Assembly: GCA_016217595.1 (NCBI GenBank)
Contig: JACRHS010000006.1
Coordinates: forward strand, 20,372 to 84,371
Length of the DNA stretch: 64,000 nt
Direction: 5' to 3'
From: Opitutia bacterium
GTDB taxonomy: Bacteria; Verrucomicrobiota; Verrucomicrobiia; Opitutales; Opitutaceae
A program made the translations under genes and the position numbers. The notes beneath the pieces are model-generated. The model saw nothing but the letters and a program-made list of their open reading frames with translations, did not search any database and was not told where the DNA came from. Shown here piece after piece: positions 47,194 through 57,158 of the stretch (its first letter is position 1; the number at the start of each line of letters is the position of its first letter).

Positions 47194-50100
47194 CAGGCCA
47201 GCCCTCCGTTGCGTTTGGCGTTTTCAATGCCGGTGTGTCCATGCGGCGCGTGCGGCTTGTCCGCCCCGCCCTTCCCTGCCCCGCCCGCTTCGTGTCCGTG
47301 CGTGTCGCCGTGCGGAGCGCTGTGACCGGATTTGTTGTTGTACTCCACGCGGCTCAGCGGGAGATCGCGATAATCGGGCATGCGCGGGTTCGGGTTGCGG
47401 AGTTTGCCGAGATACGTGGTGCGCGGACGGATGTTGAGATAGCCGAGCAGCGAGTAATCCTGCGCGCGGGCCTTGGCCTGCACGACGGCGCTCTGCGGAT
47501 CGAGCAGATTGCCGAACACGATGGCGTCGGCCGGGCAGACTTGCTGGCAGGCGGTCTTGATCGTGCCGTCGGGCACCACGACATCGCCGGGGCGGCCTTC
47601 CTTGGACGACTTCGCCTTCCACTGGATTTTCGCGTTCTGAATGCGCTGCGTGCAATAGGTGCATTTCTCCATCACGCCGCGCATGCGCACCGTGACTTCG
47701 GGATTCTTGCCCATCTGCACGAGCTCGGGCATGCCCTGCGGACCGAGCGGTCCGAGGTAGAGGCTGTCGAGCTGGCGCTGATTCCAATCGAAGAAATTAA
47801 AGCGGCGGACCTTGTACGGGCAATTGTTGGCGCAGTACCGCGTGCCGATGCAGCGATTGTAGGCCATGACGTTGAGGCCCTCGCCGTCGTGCACGGTGGC
47901 GTTGACCGGGCAAACCGTCTCGCACGGCGCGAGCTCGCACTGGGCGCACGCGACCGGCTGGAGGGAAACCTGCGGATCTTCCGGAATCTCCTTGTTGCCC
48001 TCGCCGCCAAACGCGCCGGCGTCGGCCTTGCCGTCCGAGTAGTAACGGTCGAGGCGAATCCAGTGCATTTCGCGACCGCGCAGCACCTGATCCTTGCCGA
48101 CAATCGGAATGTTGTTTTCCGCCTGACAGGCGATGACGCACGCGTGGCAGCCGGTGCAAACGTTGAGATCGATCGACATGCCCCACTGGTGGTGGCCGTC
48201 GAACTCGGGCGTCTTGTAGAGGGAATTGCCGCGCGGGATCTGCGTCGCCTTCTCGGCGGGTGTCAGCTTCGCGCCGTCTTTACCGTAGATCGGCGGACTG
48301 TGCGCTTCGAGCCCCATCGCGTTGACAAACGCGGGATTCTTCTCGAATTCCTCGTAGTTCGCCTCGCGCACCAGATCGCGGCCTTCCATCGACCAGTGCT
48401 CCTGCGTGTTGGCGAGCAACGTACGTTCGCCGGTGAGCTTCACCGTCGCGCCCGTGGCAAAATGCAGCGCGGCGCTCGTGCGCAGCGGATAAACGTCGAA
48501 GCCCGCGCCGGTGCCGACGCGCCCGCTCTTCGTCCGACCATAGCCGAGCGGCAGCACCAACGTGTAATTCGATAGACCGGGCTGGATGTGCAGCGGCCCA
48601 CGGATTTTCCGTCCGCCGACCGTCACCTCGCCCACGTAAGCGTTCTCCTTGCCCTGCTCGAATTCGGCCAGCTCCTTGCGCGCCACTTGCAGCCGCGCGC
48701 CCGCCGGATCGATGCCGAGCTCCTTCGCCAGCCGAGGGCTGACGAGAATGACATTGTCCCACGCGATTTTCGTGATCGGGTCGGGGCACTCTTGCAGCCA
48801 GCCGTTGTTGGCGAAACGTCCGTCGTCGAGCCGGTAGTCGGCGATAAAACGCACTTCGAGATTGGCCGGGGTCAACGCCTCGAACTTGGGCGCCTGGCGG
48901 AACAGCACTTCCGCGGTGCGCGGGTTGTAGGCTGCATCGATCTTCGGCCAAGCCGAGCCGGCGAGCAGGCCGTCGTGCAGGAAACGCTCGAAGGCTTTGC
49001 GCGCATCGCCGCCCGCCAGTCCGGTGATCGTGTTGAAAACAATCGTGTACGGATCGGTGACCGATTCGCCCGCGAGCCGCGCGAGCATTTCGAGTTCCGT
49101 GAGTCCGCCAAACAGCGGCAGAATCATCGGCTGCACCGGCACGATGGTCCCGTCGAACGCGCGGGCATCGCCCCACGATTCGAGGAAATGCGTGGCAGCG
49201 AGATGCACCGTCGTCGTCGAAGCGACCGCCGAGGTTTCGTCGACGTAATAACCGTAGCGAATCACCTCCGGCACCGATTGCTGCAACGCGGGCCAGTTCA
49301 GCTCGGCGGGCGCGTTGTAAGCGGGATTGCCGCCGACGATCACGAGCGTCTTGACCGCGCCCGTCTTGATCGTCGCCGCGAGATCCTGGATCGAAGCCGC
49401 CGTGTCGGGCTCGGCGGCGACCAGCTCGACGGTCTTGCCGAGATTGCCCAGCGCATCGTTGATCGCGTAGGCGAGCGCGTGCACCGCGGCGGGTTGGTGC
49501 GCACCGGCCAGCACGAGCGACTCGCCCCGATGCGCGAGGAGATCCGCCGCGCATTCGGCGACCCACTCGGGTTTGACATCGAGCCCGCGTGCCAGCGGCG
49601 CGAACATTTCCGTGCCGAGCACTTTTCCGGCGAGCGCCGCCGCCAGCGCGAGCATGTGACTGCTCGCGAGCCGCAGCCGGTGATCCGCCATCGTGCCGGT
49701 CAGCGTGAAGCCGCTTTCCGCCACGTAGAGCCGGTTCATCGGATCGGTGGGCTTGGTCACGCGACGGCCCTTGGCGAATTCCCGCGCGAAATAGAGATGG
49801 TCCGCCTCCCCGCCGAGAAAATCGGCGTCGAGCGCAACAATGCGCTTCGCCCGGGCAAACTGATAGAGCGGCTTAACCGCCTTGCCGAAACAAGCGCGCG
49901 CCGCTTCCGCCGGCGGCTCATCCTGCACCGGCTCGTACTCGGCCCAGGTGGCTTGCGGGAATTTGCTCCGCAACTTGCGCACAAGCGCGGCGCGCGATGG
50001 CGAACTCGAAACCTGCGCGAGAAACGCCAGCCCGCGCCCGCCGTTGGCGGTGTGCGTCTGACTCACTTTGGCCAACAGATCGGCGACGGCGGCGCTGTCG

Positions 50101-50585
50101 AGTGCATCGCCATTGCGCGTATGGGCGGTGGCGCGATCCGGATCGTACAGCTCGAGCACGGATGCCTGCGCAAGCAACGAACTGGTGCCGCCGAGTGGAG
50201 CGAAGGTCGGGTTGCCCTCCAGCTTCGTGGGCCGGCCCTGGTGCGTCTCGGCCAGAAGCGGGAGCGCGCTGCGGCGCAGCGGCATCGCGGTGGCGAAATA
50301 AAGCGGCAGCCCGGGAATCACGCCCTCGACGGATTTCCCGTAGGGCAGAATGTTTTTTTCCGGCCGGCGGCAACCGGCGAGGCCGAGCCCGCCGAGCGCG
50401 AACGACGCCGCCATGAGTTTTAGGAAATTGCGGCGGTCGGAGCCTTCCAGTGCGGCGGCGCCTTCGGGAAACTCGCGTTCGAGCTGCGCCTGGAAGCCCG
50501 GCGTTTGCGCAAGCTCGTCGAGACTGCGCCAGTAGCGCGGTCCACGGAGTTCGGACGAGGCAGGAGTGACGGGCTGGCGTTTCAT
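47193..50585 (-). CDS. actB: Alternative complex III subunit ActB (molybdopterin-like + Fe-S)
   Basis: 1130 residues. N-terminal [20 protein letters not shown] then an internal Tat/lipoprotein signal, [20 protein letters not shown] with AGC as lipobox, which exports the protein folded. The middle 650 residues are a molybdopterin-oxidoreductase fold that in ACIII binds no Mo cofactor. The C-terminal domain carries four Fe-S clusters: [53 protein letters not shown], then CTYCTQRIQ and [10 protein letters not shown]. It relays electrons from ActC to ActA. The very end is His/Gly-rich (GHEAGG). ATG at 50585 overlaps the actA stop. Confidence 0.95.
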   Translation of the reverse strand: MKRQPVTPASSELRGPRYWRSLDELAQTPGFQAQLEREFPEGAAALEGSDRRNFLKLMAASFALGGLGLAGCRRPEKNILPYGKSVEGVIPGLPLYFATAMPLRRSALPLLAETHQGRPTKLEGNPTFAPLGGTSSLLAQASVLELYDPDRATAHTRNGDALDSAAVADLLAKVSQTHTANGGRGLAFLAQVSSSPSRAALVRKLRSKFPQATWAEYEPVQDEPPAEAARACFGKAVKPLYQFARAKRIVALDADFLGGEADHLYFAREFAKGRRVTKPTDPMNRLYVAESGFTLTGTMADHRLRLASSHMLALAAALAGKVLGTEMFAPLARGLDVKPEWVAECAADLLAHRGESLVLAGAHQPAAVHALAYAINDALGNLGKTVELVAAEPDTAASIQDLAATIKTGAVKTLVIVGGNPAYNAPAELNWPALQQSVPEVIRYGYYVDETSAVASTTTVHLAATHFLESWGDARAFDGTIVPVQPMILPLFGGLTELEMLARLAGESVTDPYTIVFNTITGLAGGDARKAFERFLHDGLLAGSAWPKIDAAYNPRTAEVLFRQAPKFEALTPANLEVRFIADYRLDDGRFANNGWLQECPDPITKIAWDNVILVSPRLAKELGIDPAGARLQVARKELAEFEQGKENAYVGEVTVGGRKIRGPLHIQPGLSNYTLVLPLGYGRTKSGRVGTGAGFDVYPLRTSAALHFATGATVKLTGERTLLANTQEHWSMEGRDLVREANYEEFEKNPAFVNAMGLEAHSPPIYGKDGAKLTPAEKATQIPRGNSLYKTPEFDGHHQWGMSIDLNVCTGCHACVIACQAENNIPIVGKDQVLRGREMHWIRLDRYYSDGKADAGAFGGEGNKEIPEDPQVSLQPVACAQCELAPCETVCPVNATVHDGEGLNVMAYNRCIGTRYCANNCPYKVRRFNFFDWNQRQLDSLYLGPLGPQGMPELVQMGKNPEVTVRMRGVMEKCTYCTQRIQNAKIQWKAKSSKEGRPGDVVVPDGTIKTACQQVCPADAIVFGNLLDPQSAVVQAKARAQDYSLLGYLNIRPRTTYLGKLRNPNPRMPDYRDLPLSRVEYNNKSGHSAPHGDTHGHEAGGAGKGGADKPHAPHGHTGIENAKRNGGLA

Positions 50586-51238
50586 CGGTGGCAACCGGAG
50601 CAACTTTGCGGAGGTTTGATCTTCCAATCGTCGACGAGCTTCTGGCCGTCGCGGAGCTGGCCGCTCGCGCCGGCGGGATGCTGCCAGCCGAGATTGGTCA
50701 CGAGTTCACGGGGTCGCACGGCCTCTTGGGGCGCGCGATGGCAGTCGAGACAGAATTCCATCGAGAACGGTTTGGCGTGCTGCACGGTTTCCATCTGATC
50801 GATGCGATCGTGGCAGGACACGCAACTGACGCCGCGGGTGACATGCGCGGCGTGGTTGAAATAGGCGTAGTCGGGCACGCTGTGAATTTTCACCCACGGC
50901 ACGGCTTCGCCCGACTCGTAGCTCTGGCGCACCACGGCGAGCAGCGGGCTCTGCGGCTTGATCTGGTTGTGGCAGTTCATGCACGTCTGCGACGTGGGCA
51001 CGTTGGCATGACCGGATTTTTCCACATTGCTGTGGCAATAGCGGCAATCGAGCCCGAGCTGGCCGGCGTGCAGCTGGTGGCTGAACGGCACGGGCTGCAC
51101 CGGCGCGTAGCCGACGCGCGTGTATTTCGGCGTCATGTAGTAGGTGACGCCCAGCGCCGCCAGGCCGCCCAACACGCCGACAAACGTCAGGATTTGCAGT
51201 GGGAGCCGGTTGGCGGATTTCGGGAAAAGTTTCGGCAT
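50582..51238 (-). CDS. actA: Alternative complex III pentaheme cytochrome ActA
   Basis: 218 residues. One N-terminal helix (LPLQILTFVGVLGGLAALGV) anchors a periplasmic multiheme domain with five CXXCH motifs: CRYCH, CMNCH, CVSCH, CLDCH and CSGCH. Bis-His partners are supplied by PVPFSHQLHAGQLGLD, NHAAHVTRG and similar segments. ActA takes electrons from the ActB clusters and passes them to ActE. The ATG at 51238 gives the usual N-terminus; an upstream TTG at 51262 would add eight residues. It is the first unquestioned gene of the ACIII operon. Confidence 0.95.
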   Translation of the reverse strand: MPKLFPKSANRLPLQILTFVGVLGGLAALGVTYYMTPKYTRVGYAPVQPVPFSHQLHAGQLGLDCRYCHSNVEKSGHANVPTSQTCMNCHNQIKPQSPLLAVVRQSYESGEAVPWVKIHSVPDYAYFNHAAHVTRGVSCVSCHDRIDQMETVQHAKPFSMEFCLDCHRAPQEAVRPRELVTNLGWQHPAGASGQLRDGQKLVDDWKIKPPQSCSGCHR

Positions 51239-51271
51239 GTCCGAAGAGTGTTGGGGCGGCAACGGTTCGGG

Positions 51272-51478
51272 TCAGAGACGGTCGGTGTGCCGGGCCACGG
51301 CACGGGTTTCCGGTCGAAGCGAGAACGCGTTGGCGGCTGGCGCGGAACGCGCAGGCAGGACTTTCGCGACCAATCGGGGGGCGAGGCCAAAGACCGCCGA
51401 CAGACTGAGCATGCGAGTGAGAAATTGTTTGCGCGAAGGAGCTGGGATCACGGGTAGGCGACGTGGTGAGGAGTCCAA
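51272..51478 (-). CDS. Possible small exported protein at the head of the ACIII operon
   Basis: 68 codons from a TTG, ending 33 bp before actA on the same strand. SRKQFLTRMLSLSAVFGLAP looks like a Tat or Sec signal, followed by LVAKVLPARSA and FSLRPETRAVARHTD. No known domain. The start is uncertain: GTG at 51451-51449 and an internal ATG are alternatives. The signal-like start, strand and spacing support a real gene; the short length and weak start argue against. It may be a leader peptide or assembly factor. Confidence 0.45.
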   Translation of the reverse strand: MDSSPRRLPVIPAPSRKQFLTRMLSLSAVFGLAPRLVAKVLPARSAPAANAFSLRPETRAVARHTDRL

Positions 51479-51499
51479 AAGGGAGATGCGAGGGCTAAG

Positions 51500-51505
51500 A
51501 GTATA
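51500..51505 (-). promoter_or_regulatory. Candidate -10 box upstream of the ACIII operon
   Basis: TATACT on the minus strand, 22 bp before the first codon of the small ORF, in an AT-rich break of this GC-rich region. The -35 position at 17-bp spacing is not a good match. Confidence 0.3.
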
Positions 51506-51632
51506 CTAGAATCTGGGCCGTGCAGACTTTCGGCATTTCATTAGAAGAAGGCGAAACGTGCCGACGTTCGCGCTAATATGCCTGCTTATATCCCGATTTC
51601 CAGCACGATCCACAGGCCTTTCGGCCCGCGCC

Positions 51633-52346
51633 TTACTCGACAAACACGCCGTCGCGCATCGGCCGCACAAAATCGCAACGTTGCGCGATCTCGGGGTTGT
51701 GCGTGACGAGCACGACCGCCTGGCCGTGATCCTTGGCCAGACGCGTCAGCAGATCGAAAACCATCGACGAGTTCTTGACGTCCAAGTTGCCCGTGGGCTC
51801 GTCGGCGAGGATGATGGTGGGCTCGTTGGCCAGCGCGCGGGCGATGGCCACGCGTTGCTGCTCGCCACCCGAGAGCTGCGTGCCCAGCCGGTGCGTTTTC
51901 TCGCCGAGGCCGACATCGTTCAACAAGCGGTGCGCGCGCTCGGTCATCTGCGCCGGCGTGAGCCGGGCGAGCTTGCGCATCGGCATCATGACGTTTTCCA
52001 ACGCCGTGAATTCCTGCATCAGAAAGTGAAACTGGAAAACGAAGCCGATATGCTGGCAGCGGGCCGCCGTGCGCGCGTCGTCGCTGCTGGCCGACATCGG
52101 CTGCCGGTCGATCCAAATGCGGCCGTCGTCCGGCCGGTCAAGCAAACCCAACAAGTAAAGCAGCGTGCTCTTGCCGCAGCCGGAGGGACCGACGATCGCA
52201 TACACTTTCCCGCGATGCGCCTCGAACGTCACGCCCTTGAGCACATGCACGCGCCCATCGCCCTGCCCCAGATAGCGGTGCAGGCCTTCGCAACGCAGTG
52301 CCAGTTGATTGTCGTTGGGTTTGGCCATGGCGGGTGCGTTTTTCAT
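51633..52346 (-). CDS. LolD/MacB-type ABC transporter ATPase
   Basis: 237-residue ATP-binding subunit. Seen: Walker [11 protein letters not shown]-loop [11 protein letters not shown], signature [17 protein letters not shown], Walker [13 protein letters not shown] and switch His in VTHNPEI. The Leu-Met-Gln-Glu-Phe and ALENVMMPM pattern is typical of LolD/FtsE/MacB ATPases, which drive mechanotransmission rather than transport through the membrane. An ATGA overlap joins it to the permease gene. With the adaptor and TolC genes upstream it forms an export system; substrate unknown (lipoprotein, peptide or glycolipid). Confidence 0.93.
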   Translation of the reverse strand: MKNAPAMAKPNDNQLALRCEGLHRYLGQGDGRVHVLKGVTFEAHRGKVYAIVGPSGCGKSTLLYLLGLLDRPDDGRIWIDRQPMSASSDDARTAARCQHIGFVFQFHFLMQEFTALENVMMPMRKLARLTPAQMTERAHRLLNDVGLGEKTHRLGTQLSGGEQQRVAIARALANEPTIILADEPTGNLDVKNSSMVFDLLTRLAKDHGQAVVLVTHNPEIAQRCDFVRPMRDGVFVE

Positions 52347-53587
52347 TGGCCCGTGCCGCGGATCACATCGCCCGGCTCCAGCCGCGCCGCCCGCCGGGCC
52401 GGCAGCAAGCTCGCGACCATGACCATGACCACGGCGGTCAACGTCGCTTCGACATAATGCCAGATCGACCACGCCACGACAAACGTGTCGGTTTTGAAAA
52501 TACCTTTCACCTCGATCCGGATTTGCCCGACATAATACGTCACAAGCGCACCGAGGAGGCACCCCAGCACCGATCCGACCACGAGCACGATGCCCGCCTG
52601 CCACAGGAAAATGCCCGAAATATCCTCCCGCGTGTAGCCCATGGAACGCAGGATCGCGATCTCCTTGGTTTTCTCCATGACGATCATCGCAAGCGTATTG
52701 AACATCGCGAGCCCGGCGATGAGCGTGAAAATCGAAACCGTGATGCCCGACGAAATGCGCAGCGCGCGGAACACACTCAGCCAGGTTTTTTCCCGATCCT
52801 GCCATCCCGCCGCGCTATGATGCAGAACGTCGACCATCCGCGCCGCATCTTCGCGGGCGCGGTCGGCATCCAACAGCGCGATCTGGAGGTAGGAGGAGCC
52901 TGTCCGCTTTTTCAGCAATGAGCGCGCCTCGGCGATATTCATGTAAACGCGTTCGCGATCGATTTCCTTAACGCCGGTCTCGTAGATCGCGGCCACCCGG
53001 TAGCGACGCATCTGATCCTTGGCTTCGAGTTGAATCGAATCGTTTACGCTCAATTGCAATCGCTCGGCCATCACGCGCCCCACCAGCACGCTGTTGGGTG
53101 AATCGCGAAAATCGGCCATGCTGCCCTGCACAATTTGCTGGCCGATATCGGAGACGCGCTGGTGCTGCACAATGTCCACGCCGTAGATGCGCGCCGACTC
53201 GCTTTTAAACGCGCTGTGCACCATCGCCGCGCCGCGCAAAACTTCGGACCACGCCGTGACGTTGCCGATCTGCCGCAGTCCCTCGATGACCTGTTTGGGT
53301 TCTTCGATTCCCTCGATGTACTTGCGCCCCTCTTTCAACTGCGTCTCGAAGAGCGTGCCATGGCCGCCCGCCGCCATGCTGCGATGCGTCTCCTGAATTT
53401 TATCCTCGATCCGGATGGCGCCATCGGTGCCGAGGATTGTTTTGATGAAAAGCCCTTCGAATCCGCTGGTCGTCGCTTGCGTGACGATAAACATACCCAC
53501 GCCAAGTACGATGCACGCCAGGCTCATCAGCATGGCGCGCTTCTTCGCCGTGAGGAAACGCAGCGCGATGCGAAATTTCGGTGACAT
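52343..53587 (-). CDS. FtsX-family ABC permease (LolC/MacB-like)
   Basis: 414 residues with the four-helix MacB/LolC topology: one N-terminal helix (LMSLACIVLGVGMFIVTQAT), a 220-residue periplasmic domain, and three C-terminal helices (SSGITVSIFTLIAGLAMFNT, ISGIFLWQAGIVLVVGSVLG, LTAVVMVMVASLLPARRAAR). EKTKEIAILRSMGYTREDIS is the coupling helix that contacts the ATPase, and LEPGDVIRG closes the protein as in LolC/E. It follows the adaptor gene by about 30 bp. Confidence 0.92.
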   Translation of the reverse strand: MSPKFRIALRFLTAKKRAMLMSLACIVLGVGMFIVTQATTSGFEGLFIKTILGTDGAIRIEDKIQETHRSMAAGGHGTLFETQLKEGRKYIEGIEEPKQVIEGLRQIGNVTAWSEVLRGAAMVHSAFKSESARIYGVDIVQHQRVSDIGQQIVQGSMADFRDSPNSVLVGRVMAERLQLSVNDSIQLEAKDQMRRYRVAAIYETGVKEIDRERVYMNIAEARSLLKKRTGSSYLQIALLDADRAREDAARMVDVLHHSAAGWQDREKTWLSVFRALRISSGITVSIFTLIAGLAMFNTLAMIVMEKTKEIAILRSMGYTREDISGIFLWQAGIVLVVGSVLGCLLGALVTYYVGQIRIEVKGIFKTDTFVVAWSIWHYVEATLTAVVMVMVASLLPARRAARLEPGDVIRGTGQ

Positions 53588-53617
53588 CGGAGGGCGGCGG
53601 CAGCGATTGCAGCGTGG

Positions 53618-54745
53618 TTACTTCACGAGCTCGGCTTTGACGCGATCGCCGTCGCGGAACTGGTCGAGCTGATCGACGATCACAACCTCCCCCTTGGCCA
53701 CGCCCTCGCGGATTTCCGCGAAATTGAGCGCCACGTAACCCTTCTTCACCTTGCGCAGCTGCACGCGGCCGTCTTTCACCACGAACACCTGATCGTTGAA
53801 CAAGGCCGAGCGCGGAATGATCGTCTCCGAGGGATGCTCGTCGATCACTATGGTCACCTCGCCCGTGTAACCCGGCACGAAAGGACGCTCCGGATCAGGC
53901 TGCACCTCCAACTCGAAAGTATAGCGCTGCGTCTCGGGGTCGGCCGCCGGGAACTTCTTCACCACCTTGGCCGGGAATTGCCACGCGCCATAAGGCAGAA
54001 ACGTCACCGACGCCTTTTTCCCCACCTTCACGCCCGCCGCATTTTCTTCGCTGATTTTTGCCTCAATGATCCGATCCAACGCGATGAGTTTGGCGATCGG
54101 AGTGCCCGGGCCAATCAAAGCGCCCGGCGTGCAGGAATAATCCTCGGCAATCTCGCCATCGAAGGGGGCGCGCACCGACATTTTTTGCTTCTGGAGTTTC
54201 TTCGCCGCGAGGTCGTTCGCGATGCTTTCGCTGTTGTTCTGAATCGAGATTTTATCGATCTCGCGCTGCTGCTGCAGCTTTTCCACCTTGCGTTTCTCTT
54301 CGGTAAACTCGGCCTCGGATTTCATGCCGCGCTTGAACATCCGCTCGGCATTATCGAGCCCTTCCTTGATCGCCGCCCAGTTCAGCTCGACCATTTTTTC
54401 CTCGAAGACGCGTTTTTGCTCGAAAGTCTTGGCGTTGCTCTCGGCGATCTTGATCTGGAGGTCGATCTCGTCGGTGTCCAATTGCAGCAGCACGTCGCCT
54501 TTTTTCACCGCCTGGCCTTTGACGAACTTTTTTGCCGCCACCCGGCCGCCATATTCGCATTTGATTTCCTGCGACTCGACCCGGACGGTCACGCTGCCGG
54601 GCACCGAATCGGTGGACATGCCCGCACGGACCGCCACGACCTTCGCGATCGGCCGGCTGTAGATTAGAAAATAATAGGAAACCGCAGCCAGCAGCCCGAG
54701 CACGAGCAGCGTCCGCAGCAGAAAGCCGGAGGTTTTACTTGTCAT
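53618..54745 (-). CDS. HlyD/RND-type periplasmic adaptor
   Basis: 375 residues. One N-terminal helix (LLVLGLLAAVSYYFLIYSRP), a split lipoyl/biotinyl-like domain (CEYGGRVAAKKFVKGQAVKK, GDVLLQLDTDE and later VRAPFDGEIAEDYSCTPGAL), a coiled-coil hairpin of about 90 residues between them, then beta-barrel and membrane-proximal domains (SVTFLPYGAWQFPAKVVKKF, VPGYTGEVTIVI). It would bridge the FtsX-type permease and TolC. It overlaps the TolC gene by 11 bp. Confidence 0.93.
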   Translation of the reverse strand: MTSKTSGFLLRTLLVLGLLAAVSYYFLIYSRPIAKVVAVRAGMSTDSVPGSVTVRVESQEIKCEYGGRVAAKKFVKGQAVKKGDVLLQLDTDEIDLQIKIAESNAKTFEQKRVFEEKMVELNWAAIKEGLDNAERMFKRGMKSEAEFTEEKRKVEKLQQQREIDKISIQNNSESIANDLAAKKLQKQKMSVRAPFDGEIAEDYSCTPGALIGPGTPIAKLIALDRIIEAKISEENAAGVKVGKKASVTFLPYGAWQFPAKVVKKFPAADPETQRYTFELEVQPDPERPFVPGYTGEVTIVIDEHPSETIIPRSALFNDQVFVVKDGRVQLRKVKKGYVALNFAEIREGVAKGEVVIVDQLDQFRDGDRVKAELVK

Positions 54746-56186
54746 GGTCGAGATAGCTGGCCGGGAGGTTGCGGATCATGGGGTCGACCCAAAGCAAAGA
54801 AACGAGGTCCGACCACCGGCTGTAAAGTTCGATGCGATTGGCCAACGCTGTCAGCTCAGCCTGCATGACGCCACTGCGTACGCTGTCTTCCATGTTGGCC
54901 GAGAACCGGCCCTGCTTGACCTCTTCCTGCACGAAGGCCAGCCCGCCTTTGCTCATTTCCAAACGCTGCTCACTCAGCGCGACACCTTGGGCCGCGAGGT
55001 TGAGCTGCTCGGTGAGACTGCGGATCTGATCGTTGACCGTTTCCACGTGCGTCTGCAGTTGCCGCTCCGCCAGCCGTTTGTCGGCCAGAGTCCGCAATTT
55101 CATGCCGCGGGTATAAAAACCATCGAATATGCTCCAGTTGGCCACAACGCCGACGCTCTGATTTCTGGTCTCCATCGAATTAGTCACTGGCTTATTAGTT
55201 TTCGGATCTACCGAAATATTCGACTGATTCTGCACGCTCATGCTCGCAAAAAAGTTCACCATCGGACGCAGCCGCATTTTCGCGATCCGGTAATCAAGTT
55301 CGTTTTTGCGAATGCTATAGTTCAGCACCATCGCAGAAGGCGTGTTCGTCACTCCATTCGACTGCTCAAAGACACTCACTAAATTGACCGCTTGATCTTC
55401 TGTCCAATCCGGCCGGGCCAGTGTATCGGGAATGCTTTCATCTGCCAGCGACTTTAGTCCGGCGAGGCGGACCAGCATGCGTTTGCCGTTGTCGTATGTA
55501 CTGCGAAGTCGTGCCACTGCCAGCCGCTGTTCCTGCATCGACAGTTGGGCGGCCCCAAACTCATTGGCGGCAACCAACCCCAACGCATTTCGTTCCTGCA
55601 ATGCGGCAAAGTTGTGCTCGGCAGTCTGAAGGTTGAAGAGCGTCAACTGCAGCGCCTTCTTCTGGTAGATCAAATTCAAAAAGCTGTTGCGGATCTCCAC
55701 CACCAAACCGCGATAAACTTCAGCATTCTGCCGCTGCGCGATTTTTTGCTGCAGTATACCGATTTCATTCGATGCACGTACAGTACCCCATCTGTAGAGC
55801 GCTTGATTCAGCCCGATGTTGTAAAAAAAGCCCTCTTCTCGTGTAGACTGCGTATTACTGACGGCTACTGTTCCTGTAGCGGCTCGCGCATCGCCACCAA
55901 GACTCGGCCAACGCCCCGATCCCGCCATGATTCGCTCGGCATCTGCCTTCGCCAAATCGAGGCTCTTGCTGAGCATCCGCGGCGATTGGCGCAACGCCTG
56001 CGCGATAATCTCTGCCAAGACCGGAACATCCTTCTCCGGCAAGGTCTTCGCCGGATCGACCGGCTGCGCCAGCGCAGCCACGCCCAAGCCTCCGGCGATG
56101 AGAACACCGGTGACCAACCTGCCTGCGATCCGGCCCAACCGCGGGCTGCAACGAAACGCACGAATCACTCTTGCCAGCTTTTGCAC
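54735..56186 (-). CDS. TolC-family outer-membrane efflux protein
   Basis: 483 residues. Signal peptide LVTGVLIAGGLGVAALAQ; two repeated outer-membrane-efflux halves with long coiled helices (ADAERIMAGSGRWPSLGGDA, YRGLVVEIRNSFLNLIYQKK and LADKRLAERQLQTHVETVND). TolC proteins form a trimeric channel-tunnel; here partnered by the downstream adaptor and ABC genes. GTG start at 56186 preceded by the pyrimidine-rich CCCGTTTTCCCCGC. First gene of the four-gene operon; it diverges from the polysaccharide-export permease. Confidence 0.93.
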   Translation of the reverse strand: MQKLARVIRAFRCSPRLGRIAGRLVTGVLIAGGLGVAALAQPVDPAKTLPEKDVPVLAEIIAQALRQSPRMLSKSLDLAKADAERIMAGSGRWPSLGGDARAATGTVAVSNTQSTREEGFFYNIGLNQALYRWGTVRASNEIGILQQKIAQRQNAEVYRGLVVEIRNSFLNLIYQKKALQLTLFNLQTAEHNFAALQERNALGLVAANEFGAAQLSMQEQRLAVARLRSTYDNGKRMLVRLAGLKSLADESIPDTLARPDWTEDQAVNLVSVFEQSNGVTNTPSAMVLNYSIRKNELDYRIAKMRLRPMVNFFASMSVQNQSNISVDPKTNKPVTNSMETRNQSVGVVANWSIFDGFYTRGMKLRTLADKRLAERQLQTHVETVNDQIRSLTEQLNLAAQGVALSEQRLEMSKGGLAFVQEEVKQGRFSANMEDSVRSGVMQAELTALANRIELYSRWSDLVSLLWVDPMIRNLPASYLDHDK

Positions 56187-56342
56187 GCGGGGAAAACGGG
56201 GCCGGATTTCATAGTTAATTGCAACCTCAGAAAGAGTTCACGAGCGATTGTTCCGTCTCCATGCAATCATGGCGGCCCGCGCGAGCCGGATGTTCGCCAT
56301 TGACGCGCCCCGCGCTTTGGCTGGAGGTATCGGGCGCTCGCG

Positions 56343-57158
56343 ATGCGTCTGTCCAACCCATTTACCACGCTCTACCGCCACCGCGATCTGGTGGTGCAGT
56401 TTACCCTGCGCGAACTGCAATTGCGCCACAAAGGCAGCCGGCTCGGGCATTTTTGGGCACTACTCTCACCAATGACGATGCTGGGTCTGTACCTCTTCGT
56501 CTTTGGCTTCATTTTCAAAAGCAAATTCCTCGATGACGCCAACGAAACGACTTTCGACTACGCCATCACTCTTTTCCTCGGACTGATCTTTTTCCACGTC
56601 ATCGCCGAGGCCATCGCAGCAGCGCCACTGCTAATCGTAAATCAGCCCAACTACGTTAAGAAGGTCGTATTCCCGCTGGAAATCATCCCTCTGGCTACAG
56701 TGGCTTCCTCCGCCTATCACGCACTCCTAAGCATCCTGTTGCTACTGGTTGTCGCGCCCTTCAGCCACATGGGCATCGATTGGGCGGGCGTTGCCTTGTT
56801 GCCGTTGCTCTTGCTGCCGCTGGTGTTGATTGCCCTGGGGCTGGCGTGGGGGCTGGCTGCACTCGGAGTGTTTGTTCGCGACATCAGCCACATGACGCCC
56901 TTCGCCTCCACCGCGATCATGTTTTCGAGCTGCATTTTCTATCCCACCTCGTTGGCCAAAGATGAACCGTTGATCTGGGTTTGGTTGAAATACAATCCGC
57001 TGTTGGTGCTCGTGGATGAGGCGCGCAAACTCCTGTTTTGGCGCGAAGCCATCGATTTTGTCGCTCTCGGTTACGTGTATGGGGTCGCCGGAATCAGCGT
57101 GACGCTCGGGTATCTGCTCTTCGCCACCCTGCGTCCTTACTTCGCCGAAGTCATCTGA
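56343..57158 (+). CDS. ABC-2 polysaccharide export permease (Wzm-like)
   Basis: 271-residue six-helix permease that carries undecaprenyl-linked or lipid-linked glycan across the inner membrane. Seen: LVVQFTLRELQLRHKGSRLG then HFWALLSPMTMLGLYLFVFG, the Wzm/KpsM hallmark; NYVKKVVFPLEIIPLATVAS; FVRDISHMTPFASTAIMFSS; and YNPLLVLVDEARKLLF. Its last 22 bp overlap the 3' end of the convergent ATPase gene, although the two proteins should work as one transporter. The usual arrangement is wzm-wzt in tandem. Confidence 0.92.
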   Translation: MRLSNPFTTLYRHRDLVVQFTLRELQLRHKGSRLGHFWALLSPMTMLGLYLFVFGFIFKSKFLDDANETTFDYAITLFLGLIFFHVIAEAIAAAPLLIVNQPNYVKKVVFPLEIIPLATVASSAYHALLSILLLLVVAPFSHMGIDWAGVALLPLLLLPLVLIALGLAWGLAALGVFVRDISHMTPFASTAIMFSSCIFYPTSLAKDEPLIWVWLKYNPLLVLVDEARKLLFWREAIDFVALGYVYGVAGISVTLGYLLFATLRPYFAEVI

